From SZUA-36 sp963774415 (GTDB lineage Bacteria > Pseudomonadota > Gammaproteobacteria > Xanthomonadales > SZUA-36): a DNA stretch of 64,000 bases. The notes under the pieces were generated by a model, which was not told where the DNA came from, did not search any database, and was given only the letters and a program-made list of their open reading frames with translations. Positions 42,354-50,719 of this stretch are shown here, piece by piece. Location: the NCBI GenBank assembly GCA_963774415.1, contig CAVZEU010000001.1, forward strand, positions 496,001 through 560,000, written 5' to 3'. Made by a program: the position numbers and the translations under genes. Numbering within the stretch: the stretch's first letter is position 1; the number at the start of each line of letters is the position of its first letter.

Positions 42354-43340
42354 TTGAACATAATCGCCAACCTCGATGTCAACTTCCAGGCAACCTATTT
42401 CCGAGAACCCGTGAAAATACCCGACAGAGACATTGCCGTTTTCTCGACCTCCGCGGTGGATTTGTTTGCGTCGGCGCTCGGTGCGTTCATCCTCCTGGTC
42501 ATGCTGTTGTTCCCTTTCTACAACCATTCGAACCCCGATGAGGCCTATGCAAAAACGCAGAACGCGATGCAACAGCGCAGCCTGGCCTCGGGCAAACTCG
42601 AGGACAAGCTGGCGCAGCGCGACCAACTGCAGCAGGAACTGATGCAGGCCACGGCGGCTAACCAGGGCATCGAGACGAGTATTTCGCGGCTGAAAAAACG
42701 CCTGGCCGACAGCAAACGGCAGCTGGCCGCCCTGCCCCCGGTCATTGCGGAACCGGTCAGCACGGTCAACCCGGAACCGGAGCCCAAGGCCATCACGCAT
42801 GGCGTCGAGTTCTCGATCCTGGGCCTGGCGACACACGCGAAGAGTTTCGTCATCCTGATCGACATGTCGGGCAGCATGACCAACTACCAGGACCTGATGA
42901 TCAAGACGGTGCTGGACATCCTGAAGCCGCTGGATGAGAGCAATGAATTCGCCATCATCGGCTACCAGGGCAACCCGCAACCGGTGCTGTGGACCTTCCC
43001 CGGCGCCAACAAGCTGGCGAAGGCGACCAGGGAGAATCTCGAGCAGGCAACGATTTTCGCCCGCTCGCTGGTACACCGTTTCGTCGGCTCGACACCGACC
43101 AATTATGCCCTGCAGGCGGCGCTGCAATACCCGGCCAGTTCGATCATCCTGATGAGCGATGGCGAGCCCAACACGCAGCCTGGTTTCATCCTGCAGGAAA
43201 TTACCCGCATGAACCAGTTCAGGCAGACCGAAATCCATACCGTCGCCATCGGCGATTACACCCATAACCGCAACCTGGTGCTGTTCCTGCAGACGCTGGC
43301 GCGGCTCAACAACGGCGATTTCGTCGGTGTCTCTTCGTGA
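42354..43340 (+). CDS. MotB/ExbD-like single-span protein with periplasmic vWA domain (intact MIDAS)
   Basis: 328 aa from TTG 42354 (AAGGGA upstream); a GTG at 42411 gives 309 aa and aligns better with the next gene. A short cytosolic N-terminus leads into a span with an Asp at its entry, AVDLFASALGAFILL (D36), matching the ion-carrying Asp and small-residue pattern of MotB (ADFMTAMMAFF). A coiled coil follows (about residues 60-130), then a vWA domain with MIDAS DMSGSM (D170, S172, S174) and LMSDGEPN. It opens a tight gene block, and its stop overlaps the next start (GTGA). I infer a B-subunit of a proton-driven stator carrying a binding domain in the periplasm. Confidence 0.82.
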   Translation: MNIIANLDVNFQATYFREPVKIPDRDIAVFSTSAVDLFASALGAFILLVMLLFPFYNHSNPDEAYAKTQNAMQQRSLASGKLEDKLAQRDQLQQELMQATAANQGIETSISRLKKRLADSKRQLAALPPVIAEPVSTVNPEPEPKAITHGVEFSILGLATHAKSFVILIDMSGSMTNYQDLMIKTVLDILKPLDESNEFAIIGYQGNPQPVLWTFPGANKLAKATRENLEQATIFARSLVHRFVGSTPTNYALQAALQYPASSIILMSDGEPNTQPGFILQEITRMNQFRQTEIHTVAIGDYTHNRNLVLFLQTLARLNNGDFVGVSS

Positions 43341-44275
43341 AGTCGCGGCTGCGCAGTTTCGGTGTGTTCTCGCTGTCCGCGATCGACCTGTTCGCTTCCG
43401 CGATGGGCGCCTTCATCATCATCACGATCATCATGATGCCGGACTACCAGAAGGAGGCCCAACTGGTCAAACACCTGGATTACATCGAGGCGGAGACCAG
43501 CCAGACGCAGGCGGAACTGGAGCAGACCGTTACCGGCATGTCCACGGCCCGCAAGGCGATCGCGGCCGCCAAGACGCAACAACGTGAACTGGTGGCGGAA
43601 CAGGACATCGTATCCAGCGAACTCAAGACCGTGCAGGCACGGCTGCAGGCACGCAGGGAACAGCCGCCGCCGCCAGCGCCCTCCAAGGCCGAGACCAAGG
43701 ACAGGACCGGCAGCAACCTGGTGACCTTCAGGTTCCTGGGGTTGAAGACCGATAAGACGCGGATCCTGTTCATGATCGACATGAACAAGTACCTGTCGCA
43801 ATACGACGAACTGGTTTGGCGCACCGTCGGGCGCGCGCTGGATTCGCTCAAGCCCGGCTACCAGTTTGCGATCCTGGGCTTCCAGCAACTGGATTCCGGC
43901 CCCAGCTATCACCGCTGGCCGGCCGACGGTTCGCTGGCGGTAATGAGCCGCCGTAACCGCGTCGCCGCGCTGCATTTCGTCAACTCGCTGGCCGGGAAAT
44001 TCGCCGGTGGGTCGTCGCTGCAGGGCGCGTTCAAGCTCGCCTTCGACAGTCCGGCCGATGCCATCATTCTCTTGAGTGACGGGCTGCCCAACCCCGTTTT
44101 CAACGGCAACCTGCCCCCGCGCCTGCTGGCCGAGGACATCACGGTGGCCAATACGGACCACAAGGAAATCCACACGGTGACGATCGGTGATTATTTCAAA
44201 TACAAGGGTACGGTAGAATTCATGCAGAGCCTGGCGCGCGCCAATTCCGGCGGCTTCCTGGCGCTCGCGCAATGA
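43337..44275 (+). CDS. Paralogous MotB/ExbD-like vWA protein with degenerate MIDAS
   Basis: 312 aa from GTG 43337, coupled to the previous gene. The same plan: AIDLFASAMGAFIII with D17 at the membrane entry, a coiled coil (about residues 45-115) with a Pro-rich linker, then a vWA fold. Its MIDAS is damaged: the DxSxS motif reads DMNKY (D148, N150, Y152), although SDGLPN is kept. So this copy has probably lost metal-dependent binding and serves as a structural partner. Two unequal B-like subunits side by side suggest a heterodimer at the centre of the channel ring. Confidence 0.8.
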   Translation: MKSRLRSFGVFSLSAIDLFASAMGAFIIITIIMMPDYQKEAQLVKHLDYIEAETSQTQAELEQTVTGMSTARKAIAAAKTQQRELVAEQDIVSSELKTVQARLQARREQPPPPAPSKAETKDRTGSNLVTFRFLGLKTDKTRILFMIDMNKYLSQYDELVWRTVGRALDSLKPGYQFAILGFQQLDSGPSYHRWPADGSLAVMSRRNRVAALHFVNSLAGKFAGGSSLQGAFKLAFDSPADAIILLSDGLPNPVFNGNLPPRLLAEDITVANTDHKEIHTVTIGDYFKYKGTVEFMQSLARANSGGFLALAQ

Positions 44276-44380
44276 GACGCGGCGCCCGCCATACCTGCGG
44301 ACTACGGCCCCGCGGTATCATACGCGGGCCAGGGGGAACCGGTGCCCGCTGCAGCCCCGCGCCATGAGGAGCCGAGCAAA

Positions 44381-44782
44381 TTGAAAACAAAGACCTGCGG
44401 CCGCGATAAGCAATGCGACCTGGTGCTCGATCACCCGGCGGTGTCACGGCTACACGCGACGATCGAACTCGCCGGCGACGGACGAGTCTGGGTCGCGGAC
44501 AACGATTCCAGGAACGGCACGTTTCTGCAGCGTAACGGTGCGTGGATCCGCATTGCCCGGGTTAGTCTGTGCGTCGGCGACAGGATACGGCTGGGCGATT
44601 GCGAAGTGCCGCTGGAGCGGCTGACGGGCGTATTCGGCAAGCACGCCGGGGCCAGGCTCGGCGAAAAACGCTACCTGCTGCGCAGCGGGGCGGCAGCCAG
44701 GGATTTTGCCAACCCCGGGTTTTCATTGTCCAAACCCAGACGCAACCCCATTACCGGCAAGATCGAAGAACATCAACCATGA
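44381..44782 (+). CDS. Cytosolic FHA-domain protein
   Basis: 133 aa from TTG 44381, chosen for GAGGAG at proper distance and because the FHA fold starts there (a GTG at 44342 is in frame). Phosphothreonine-binding residues are visible: CGRDKQCDLVL (Arg of the GR motif), AVSRLHA (Ser and His) and NDSRNGTFL (Asn). There is no signal or span, so it acts in the cytosol. The C-terminal 50 residues are basic and unstructured. It lies between the vWA pair and the MotA-like gene, and the kinase of the same block is its obvious source of phospho-ligands. Confidence 0.82.
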   Translation: MKTKTCGRDKQCDLVLDHPAVSRLHATIELAGDGRVWVADNDSRNGTFLQRNGAWIRIARVSLCVGDRIRLGDCEVPLERLTGVFGKHAGARLGEKRYLLRSGAAARDFANPGFSLSKPRRNPITGKIEEHQP

Positions 44783-44801
44783 CCCCTGGAAGACCAACAC
44801 C

Positions 44802-45545
44802 ATGCGCTATTTGACATTGCTTATCAGTTTGCTCTCGGCCGTGCTGGTCATCGCGCTCCTGGCGCGCGTGCTGCCGCCCGGCGCGGCGGCCATCATGCTT
44901 GACATCAAGCGCGCCTCGTGGCCATTTACGGTCCAGAACATTCTCTGGCTGACCTTTTTCGCCGGCCTCGGTGAATTGTCGCTGCGCTGGCGCGCCGGCC
45001 GGCTGGAGGAAAGTCAGCTCGACCGGGACTACCTGCCCCTCGATGACGAGACGGTGCTGCGGCCGGGCGACGACATGACGCCGATTTACCAAAAGGTCCG
45101 CAGCAGCAAGTACCGCCATGTCTGTTTTCTACCCCGCCTGATCGAACGCTGCGTGCTCAACTTCAACCTGAGCCAGTCCGTCGACCAGACCAACGCGCTG
45201 CTGAATTCGAGCCTCGAACTGTTTCTGCACGAACTCGACCTGCGCTACAACATCGTGCGTTACCTCATATGGCTGCTGCCGACGCTCGGCTTCATCGGTA
45301 CGGTGATCGGTATCATGCTGGCGCTGAATTATGCCGGCAACCGCGCCAACGTCGATAACCCGGACATGCTCTACCAGGTCACGGAACGGCTTGGCGTCGC
45401 CTTCAGCACCACCTTGCTGGCGCTGGTGATGGCCGCCGTGCTGGTGTTCCTGCAAAACCTGATCCAGGGCCGCGAAGAGCGGACCCTGAACCGTTCAGGC
45501 CAGTACTGCCTGGATAACCTGATCAACAGGCTCTATTCCGCCTGA
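44802..45545 (+). CDS. MotA/TolQ/ExbB-like proton-channel protein
   Basis: 247 aa from ATG 44802 (GGAAG upstream). Four hydrophobic segments: residues 3-24, 41-60, 151-175 and 198-221. The third and fourth carry the family motifs, LPTLGFIGTVIGIMLAL and LGVAFSTTLLALVMAA, which in MotA/ExbB/TolQ line the ion channel; the large cytosolic loop lies between the second and third. The partner B-subunits are the two vWA proteins upstream. It is 19 bases after the FHA gene, and its stop overlaps the next start (TGATG). The closest analogies are flagellar stators and ZorA, but sequence identity to either cannot be judged by eye. Confidence 0.85.
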   Translation: MRYLTLLISLLSAVLVIALLARVLPPGAAAIMLDIKRASWPFTVQNILWLTFFAGLGELSLRWRAGRLEESQLDRDYLPLDDETVLRPGDDMTPIYQKVRSSKYRHVCFLPRLIERCVLNFNLSQSVDQTNALLNSSLELFLHELDLRYNIVRYLIWLLPTLGFIGTVIGIMLALNYAGNRANVDNPDMLYQVTERLGVAFSTTLLALVMAAVLVFLQNLIQGREERTLNRSGQYCLDNLINRLYSA

Positions 45546-47068
45546 TGCAACGGCTACGCCCGGGCAACGCGGAGCACGCCTGGCGTCACTGGCGTGGCGC
45601 CATGCTGCTGTCGGTCTGTGGCAGTTTGCTGTTGAGCGGGCTCTGCCCGTTCCGGGCGGCGAGCGCGCAAGAGCGCAACGGGATGCTGCCGCCATCGGTC
45701 GTACTGGTGCTCAAACTGGTGACCAAGGACTTCGTCAGGCCCACCACCGGCCTCGTGATCTCGGCGGACGGGAAAGTCGTGGTGGCAGCCGGGTTTGTGC
45801 AGCAGGGCGACGAAATCGTCGTGCTCGACGGCGGCACGGACATCGCCCGCAACGGCCGTCCGGCAACAACCATACGCCGCTCGGTCGCCGATGGCGTGGC
45901 CGTGCTGCAGGTCGACGGGCTCGAAAGACCAGCGGCGACGCTGGCCGATAGCGCCGCGGTAGCCGGTGCGCCCCTGTACTTCGCCGCATTTCCGCCCGCC
46001 AGGAAAATAGCCCAGGGCGCTGCGCCGCTGTGGCAGCCGCTCACCGCCGCCGCGGGCAAGCCAGGCGCCCTGGCGTTGGCCCCAGAATCGTCGATGCCGG
46101 CCGTGAGCGGATTTTTATTCGATCGTTGCGGACACGTGGCCGGGATGGCGCGCGGGGGCGACGACATCAGCGCTGGCGGCAAGGACGCCAACGTCTTGCT
46201 GAGCGCGGAACAACTGAACCGGGTGCTGAATGGCATGCAACTCGAATTCGCGCGCGGGCCCTGCGGCGGCTCCGCGCAAAAACCGACCAAGCCGGAAGCA
46301 GTCAAGCCGGAAGTGGTCAAACCGCCCGCCGCAGCCGAGCAGCCGAAGGCGGTGAGCCGGCATCAGGAACCAACGCAGGCTGCCCCGCAAGCGGCCGAAG
46401 TGACTGCAGCCACCGCAGAGCCCGGCAGCGGTGCCGGCGCGGTATCCAGCGCCGAGGCGCCGCCACCCGCTGGCGCCGCCGCCGGCGCTGAGCAGCCTGC
46501 CCCGCGCAAAGTTCATCGCACCTGGCCGCTGTGGCTGCTGGTGCCGCTGCTGGCCGCGCTGGTGTTCTGGCGTGCGCGGCGCAGGAGTCCGGGTAATGCA
46601 TCCATCGCCGCTGCGCCGTCGACTGAGCCCGAAACGACCGAACTCGGCAAGAGCCCGGCCATTGGCCCGCAACAACCGCGCGCCGCCGGGGGCGCCGTTA
46701 CGATACCCGGGTTGGAATCGCTGCCCCCGGAGTGTCGCGGTATGCTGCTGTTCGATGGCCAGACGGCCGGCGGCGAACGTCTGCGCGCCTACGCCACGTT
46801 CGGTCCCGGCGCCCTCGACATCCTCATTGGCCGGGGCGCGGACGGCCTCGATGTCCGCTCCGCCGCGGTCAGCCGCGCCCACGCGCGCATCGCCGGCCCG
46901 CCGGATGCGCTGACGCTGTCGGACCTGGGATCGAGCAACGGCACCTTCATCAATGGCGTTCCCTGCCTTGGCGGCGAGATAATGTACATCCGTGAAAACG
47001 ACGACATCCAGATCGGAGACGTACGCGCCAGGCTGAGCGTGCGCACCCGGAGCGAGCCCGAACCATGA
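45545..47068 (+). CDS. Periplasmic trypsin-like pseudo-protease - TM - cytosolic FHA protein
   Basis: 507 aa. A signal/anchor segment (about 18-42), then an S1C/HtrA-like beta-barrel domain: TGLVISADGKVVVAAGFV, then SVADGVAVLQVDG, then AVSGFLFDRCGHVAGM. Compared with active proteases (TAAHV, DVAVLKV, GNSGGPLFD), the His and Asp positions are Gly, while a Ser remains, so it should be inactive and serve as a sensor or binding domain. A Pro/Ala-rich linker, a span at about 327-345 and a cytosolic FHA domain follow (IGRGADGL at about 428, AVSRAHARI, LGSSNGTFI). This links the periplasm to phospho-signalling inside. ATGA overlap with the kinase gene. Confidence 0.8.
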   Translation: MQRLRPGNAEHAWRHWRGAMLLSVCGSLLLSGLCPFRAASAQERNGMLPPSVVLVLKLVTKDFVRPTTGLVISADGKVVVAAGFVQQGDEIVVLDGGTDIARNGRPATTIRRSVADGVAVLQVDGLERPAATLADSAAVAGAPLYFAAFPPARKIAQGAAPLWQPLTAAAGKPGALALAPESSMPAVSGFLFDRCGHVAGMARGGDDISAGGKDANVLLSAEQLNRVLNGMQLEFARGPCGGSAQKPTKPEAVKPEVVKPPAAAEQPKAVSRHQEPTQAAPQAAEVTAATAEPGSGAGAVSSAEAPPPAGAAAGAEQPAPRKVHRTWPLWLLVPLLAALVFWRARRRSPGNASIAAAPSTEPETTELGKSPAIGPQQPRAAGGAVTIPGLESLPPECRGMLLFDGQTAGGERLRAYATFGPGALDILIGRGADGLDVRSAAVSRAHARIAGPPDALTLSDLGSSNGTFINGVPCLGGEIMYIRENDDIQIGDVRARLSVRTRSEPEP

Positions 47069-49497
47069 GCACGTTGCCGCTGGCCCTCGAGGCCGGCACC
47101 TTCATCCAGGACCTGCAAATCAACGGCGTGCTCGGCAGCGGCACGGCCGGCATCACCTACCTCGTCTCCGATACGGCCATTGGCACGCAGTTTGCGCTCA
47201 AGGAATACCTGCCGGCGGACGGCATAACCCGCCTCGGCGACGGCACGCTCAAAGCCGACGACGAACGCGCCAACGAAGCGTTCCAGGCGGGGCTCGAGGA
47301 TTTTCTCGACGAGGGCCGCTTGCTGGCCGGCCTGGATCACCCGAACATCGTCAGGATCCTGCGCTATTTCGAGGCCAACGGTAGCGCCTACTTCCTGATG
47401 CCGTACTATCCCGGCCGCCCGTTGCACGAGATATTGCAGTCCGCCGGCAGGCTGAGCCCGGAACGGTCGCGCGACCTGATGCTGGGCTTGATGGACGGAC
47501 TGGCCTACATACACCAGCATGGCGTCATCCACCAGGACGTCAAGCCTGCCAACGTCTACGTCGGTGACGAGCATGGCCCGATCCTGCTGGACTTCGGGAT
47601 CGCCAGCAGCGGCGCTCACCCGGCGGCGGACCGGTCCGGGCGCGGCAGCCCCGGCTACGCCGCCCTGGAGCAGTCCGCGGCGGACGGGGTGATCGGCCCG
47701 TGGACGGACATCTATGGTCTCGCCGCCACACTCTACCGCTGCTTGAGCGGCACCGTGCCGCCGGCAGCGGTGAATCGCCAGGCCGCTATCGAAAACGGCG
47801 GGGTGGATCCGCTCAAGCCGCTCGGAGAGTTGATCGCCGACAGCCGCGCGGGCGGGCTGGTGGACGCCATCGAACTCGGTTTGAAACTGCTGCCGCAGGA
47901 GCGCCCACGCAATGTGCCGCAGTGGAAGAAATCGTTCCAGGGTGTGGACTGGAGGCGCTCGGTTGCGGGCCGCGGCGACCTCGCCGCTGACGCAGAGGAA
48001 GGCAGGGAGTGGCTGCCGCGAATATTGCTCGGTGCTTTCATCCTGATCATGGCCGCCATCGGCATTTTTCTGCTGACCCACCGGGAACGGCCATCCACGC
48101 CCACCGCCCCCGGCGCAACGGCCGCTAAACCGGCAGTCAGCGCGCCACCCGACAACCGACCCGGCGCGGAAGAGATACGGCGCTGGCACGATGCCCTCGA
48201 CGCCGACACGGCCGGGGCCTACCGGCGCTTTATCAAGGACTACCCGCAGTCGGTCTATGTTACGCAGGCGCGGGTGCAACTGAACATTCTCGACGACAAG
48301 GCCTGGCAGGAACTGCAACCCGAGGATACGGTTCCGGCTTACCAGGACTACCTCAAGGCGTTTCCGGACGGACGTCACGAGGCCGAGGCCATGGAGCGTA
48401 TCGACGCGCTGAAAAAGGCCGCGGCGAAGAAAGAGCGTGAACGCAAGGCCAGGATCGAAAAGGAAAAGGCCGCCTGGCAAACTGCCAGCGACGCGCATAC
48501 GATCGCGGCGATGGATAAGTACATCACGGACTGGCCCGCAGGCCAGCACGTCGAAGAGGCGCGGCGCCTGCGCAGCCTGCTGAAGAACCGGCGTGACGAC
48601 GCGGCCGCCTTCGCCGCCGCGCAAAAACTGGACAACAAGGCCGCCTACCAGGCCTATATCGACGCTTTTCCCAAGGGCGACAGCGTCACCGCCGCGCTCG
48701 AGCGCCTCGACCAGCTTACGCTGAGACCCGGGAAGACGTTCAAGGATTGCGGCCAGTGCCCGGACATGACCGTGGTGCCGGCCGGGAATTTCTGGCAGGG
48801 CTCCGAAGATTCCTCTCCACTGGCGCTGGGGATGGAGAAACCTCGGCACGCGGTCACGATCAACCAGCCGTTCGCCGTCGGCACCTACGAGGTCACGATG
48901 GCTGAATGGGATGCTTGTGTCGACGACGGCGGTTGCAGTGTCCGTCCCGGTGACAACGGCTGGGGCCGCGGCCGCCGGCCGGTGATCATGATCTCCTGGA
49001 ACGACGCCGGCGAATACGTGCGCTGGCTCAGTGACAAGACCGGCGAGAGCTACCGGCTTCCCAGCGAAAGCGAATGGGAGTACTTCGCCCGCGCGGGCGA
49101 GACGGGCGACTGGCTGGGCGGAGACCCCGCGAAAGTCTGCCGCTACGGCAACATCGCCGGCAGGGAAACCGGCTTCCAGTGGCAACACGAGGCGTGCGCC
49201 GACGGCCTGGCGCTGGGTACCGCACCGGCCGGCCGTTACCTGCCCAACGCCTTTGGCCTCTATGACGTCATTGGCAATGTCGCGGAATGGACCGCCGACT
49301 GCATGAACCTGTCGTACGTGGATGCGCCCGCCGACGGCAGCGCCTGGGGCCGTGGGCTCTGCAGTTCGCACATGACCCGCGGCGGTTCCTGGTTTACCGG
49401 CACGCGTGACATCAGGCTGCCGGCGCGCTTCAACCTCAAGAACGGCGACCGTAACGATTTCACCGGATTACGGGTCGTGCGGTCGATAAAGGAGTAG
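47065..49497 (+). CDS. Transmembrane Ser/Thr kinase with periplasmic SUMF1/FGE-like domain
   Basis: 810 aa. Cytosolic kinase (residues about 10-280): LGSGTAGITYLV loop, Lys46 in FALKEYLP, catalytic loop HQDVKPAN (156-163; Gln replaces the usual Arg), DFG at 176-178 and SPGYAALEQ. A span at about 318-339 leads to a periplasmic helical/coiled region (to about 560) and a C-terminal SUMF1/EgtB/PvdO-type domain (from 568; VPAGNFWQGS, LPSESEWEYFARAG, NVAEWTAD, TRGGSWFTG). The cysteines of true formylglycine-generating enzyme are absent at RGGSWFTGTRD, so it is more likely a binding domain. It is expected to phosphorylate the FHA partners or the channel proteins of the same block. Confidence 0.87.
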   Translation: MSTLPLALEAGTFIQDLQINGVLGSGTAGITYLVSDTAIGTQFALKEYLPADGITRLGDGTLKADDERANEAFQAGLEDFLDEGRLLAGLDHPNIVRILRYFEANGSAYFLMPYYPGRPLHEILQSAGRLSPERSRDLMLGLMDGLAYIHQHGVIHQDVKPANVYVGDEHGPILLDFGIASSGAHPAADRSGRGSPGYAALEQSAADGVIGPWTDIYGLAATLYRCLSGTVPPAAVNRQAAIENGGVDPLKPLGELIADSRAGGLVDAIELGLKLLPQERPRNVPQWKKSFQGVDWRRSVAGRGDLAADAEEGREWLPRILLGAFILIMAAIGIFLLTHRERPSTPTAPGATAAKPAVSAPPDNRPGAEEIRRWHDALDADTAGAYRRFIKDYPQSVYVTQARVQLNILDDKAWQELQPEDTVPAYQDYLKAFPDGRHEAEAMERIDALKKAAAKKERERKARIEKEKAAWQTASDAHTIAAMDKYITDWPAGQHVEEARRLRSLLKNRRDDAAAFAAAQKLDNKAAYQAYIDAFPKGDSVTAALERLDQLTLRPGKTFKDCGQCPDMTVVPAGNFWQGSEDSSPLALGMEKPRHAVTINQPFAVGTYEVTMAEWDACVDDGGCSVRPGDNGWGRGRRPVIMISWNDAGEYVRWLSDKTGESYRLPSESEWEYFARAGETGDWLGGDPAKVCRYGNIAGRETGFQWQHEACADGLALGTAPAGRYLPNAFGLYDVIGNVAEWTADCMNLSYVDAPADGSAWGRGLCSSHMTRGGSWFTGTRDIRLPARFNLKNGDRNDFTGLRVVRSIKE

Positions 49498-49507
49498 TCT
49501 TAAGGCC

Positions 49508-50719
49508 ATGAGTCAGACGCTAAAGGTCCGGGTTCTGCTTGCAACGCTGCTGGTAATGGCGCCGTCGCTGGCCCTGTGCCAGGACGCCGATTCACCGCCA
49601 GGCCGTGAAAAAACCGCCAAGGCCAAGCCTGAAGACGAAACGGCTGACAGCCACGCCGTCGACGCCAGCGAGGACAATTACCGGCGATTCATGGAATTGA
49701 AAGACGACCGCATCAAGCGCAGTGACCTGCCACTGGCGGCCTACGAAGCTCCGACGGACCCGCAAAGGCTGGGTACGCTGCCGGCAGCGTCGCAGAAACA
49801 CCTGCGCAACCTGCTGCGGGAGGTGATCCTCGAGAACGGGCAGTGGACACCCGAGGCGGCAAAAGCCGAACATCCCTACGTCCCCAGCGAGGCGGCCGTC
49901 AAGGATCCGCAGTTGCGGCGGCGGGAGGCATCGGCCTGGGATGAATTGCTGGAAAAATACAATGAGCGGGAGGCCGAGAATTACGCCCGCGACCAGGCCG
50001 CCAGAAGCGCGCAACAGGGCCGGGACCAGGAAAAAGGCGCCAAGGCCGGCGGCGGCAAAGAGGGGCAGCCGGCGACGTCGGCCGCGAACGCGGCCGCGGG
50101 CTCGGAGCAGCGTGAACAACGTGACGGGTACGCACCGCCCGACGGCGACGACGACGCGGACAGCACCGCCGGTGTCTCGGAAAGCGCGCTCGAATTCCTT
50201 CGGCGGAATCAACCCGGCGCGCTCGCCGGCGCAACATCCCCGGACCCGGGCGGCCAACGGCCATCGGCAGCATCCCAGGCTCAAAGCGCTCAGGCCGCCA
50301 GCACACAATCGGCGCAGCCCTCCGCCGCTGCGCAATCGCAAAGCGAACCGGCCGCCAGCCAGCAGGCCCCCGCACAACAAGACCAGAGCGCCAGCCAGCA
50401 AGCCTCCGCACAACAAAGCCAGAGCGCGAGCCAGCAGGCCTCAGCGCAACCAAGCCAGAGCGCGAGCCAGCAGGCCTCCGCACAACAAGACCAGAGCGTG
50501 AGCCAGCAAGCTTCGGCGCAACAAAGCCAGGACGGTGACAAGAACAACGATTCGGAAAAAAGCGAGCGCGAGAAAACGAAGAAAGCGGTCGAGTTCGATG
50601 TCCAGGCCAGGGACACACTGTCGGTCAAGGACCTGGTCAACGCACGCGGGGTCAGCGTGCCGGAACCTGCGGACAAGACGCCGGGCGCGCCGCCCGGCAA
50701 AGATGACGACGGTCAGTGA
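49508..50719 (+). CDS. Secreted low-complexity Gln/Ser/Ala repeat protein
   Basis: 403 aa. Signal peptide to about residue 24 (LALCQ), an acidic/basic linker, a short conserved-looking helical part (about 80-165, SQKHLRNLLREVILENGQ), then a long disordered stretch rich in Gln, Ser and Ala containing four 12-aa repeats (QSASQQASAQ type). The end is charged (DSEKSEREKTKKAV) with a last ordered piece DVQARDTLSVKDLVNARGV. It begins 10 bases after the kinase gene and is the last gene of the block. No family is recognised. It may span the periplasm or bind the cell wall; that is inference. Confidence 0.72.
   Translation: MSQTLKVRVLLATLLVMAPSLALCQDADSPPGREKTAKAKPEDETADSHAVDASEDNYRRFMELKDDRIKRSDLPLAAYEAPTDPQRLGTLPAASQKHLRNLLREVILENGQWTPEAAKAEHPYVPSEAAVKDPQLRRREASAWDELLEKYNEREAENYARDQAARSAQQGRDQEKGAKAGGGKEGQPATSAANAAAGSEQREQRDGYAPPDGDDDADSTAGVSESALEFLRRNQPGALAGATSPDPGGQRPSAASQAQSAQAASTQSAQPSAAAQSQSEPAASQQAPAQQDQSASQQASAQQSQSASQQASAQPSQSASQQASAQQDQSVSQQASAQQSQDGDKNNDSEKSEREKTKKAVEFDVQARDTLSVKDLVNARGVSVPEPADKTPGAPPGKDDDGQ
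50381..50524 (+). repeat. Four 36-base tandem repeats
   Basis: Four in-frame units starting GACCAGAGCG or AGCCAGAGCG, encoding (D/S)QS(A/V)SQQASAQ(Q/P). A partial unit precedes them. The units differ at a few positions. Copy number could vary by slippage or recombination, changing protein length without breaking the frame. Confidence 0.9.

Noticed and set aside
46789..49371. 860-aa open frame on the minus strand opposite the kinase gene
   Set aside because: Shadow of the kinase/SUMF1 gene; no motif, skewed composition.
42354..49497. Zorya anti-phage system
   Set aside because: A MotA-like protein is present, but the B-subunits carry vWA rather than a peptidoglycan-binding OmpA-like domain, and no ZorC/ZorD/ZorE-like gene is visible.
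44381..49497. Type VI secretion phosphorylation module (PpkA/Fha)
   Set aside because: Kinase and FHA proteins resemble it in outline, but no Tss gene is in the window, and the MotA-like and pseudo-protease proteins do not belong to that pathway.
50381..50524. CRISPR-like array (36-base units)
   Set aside because: Units abut with no spacers and are in frame within a coding gene.
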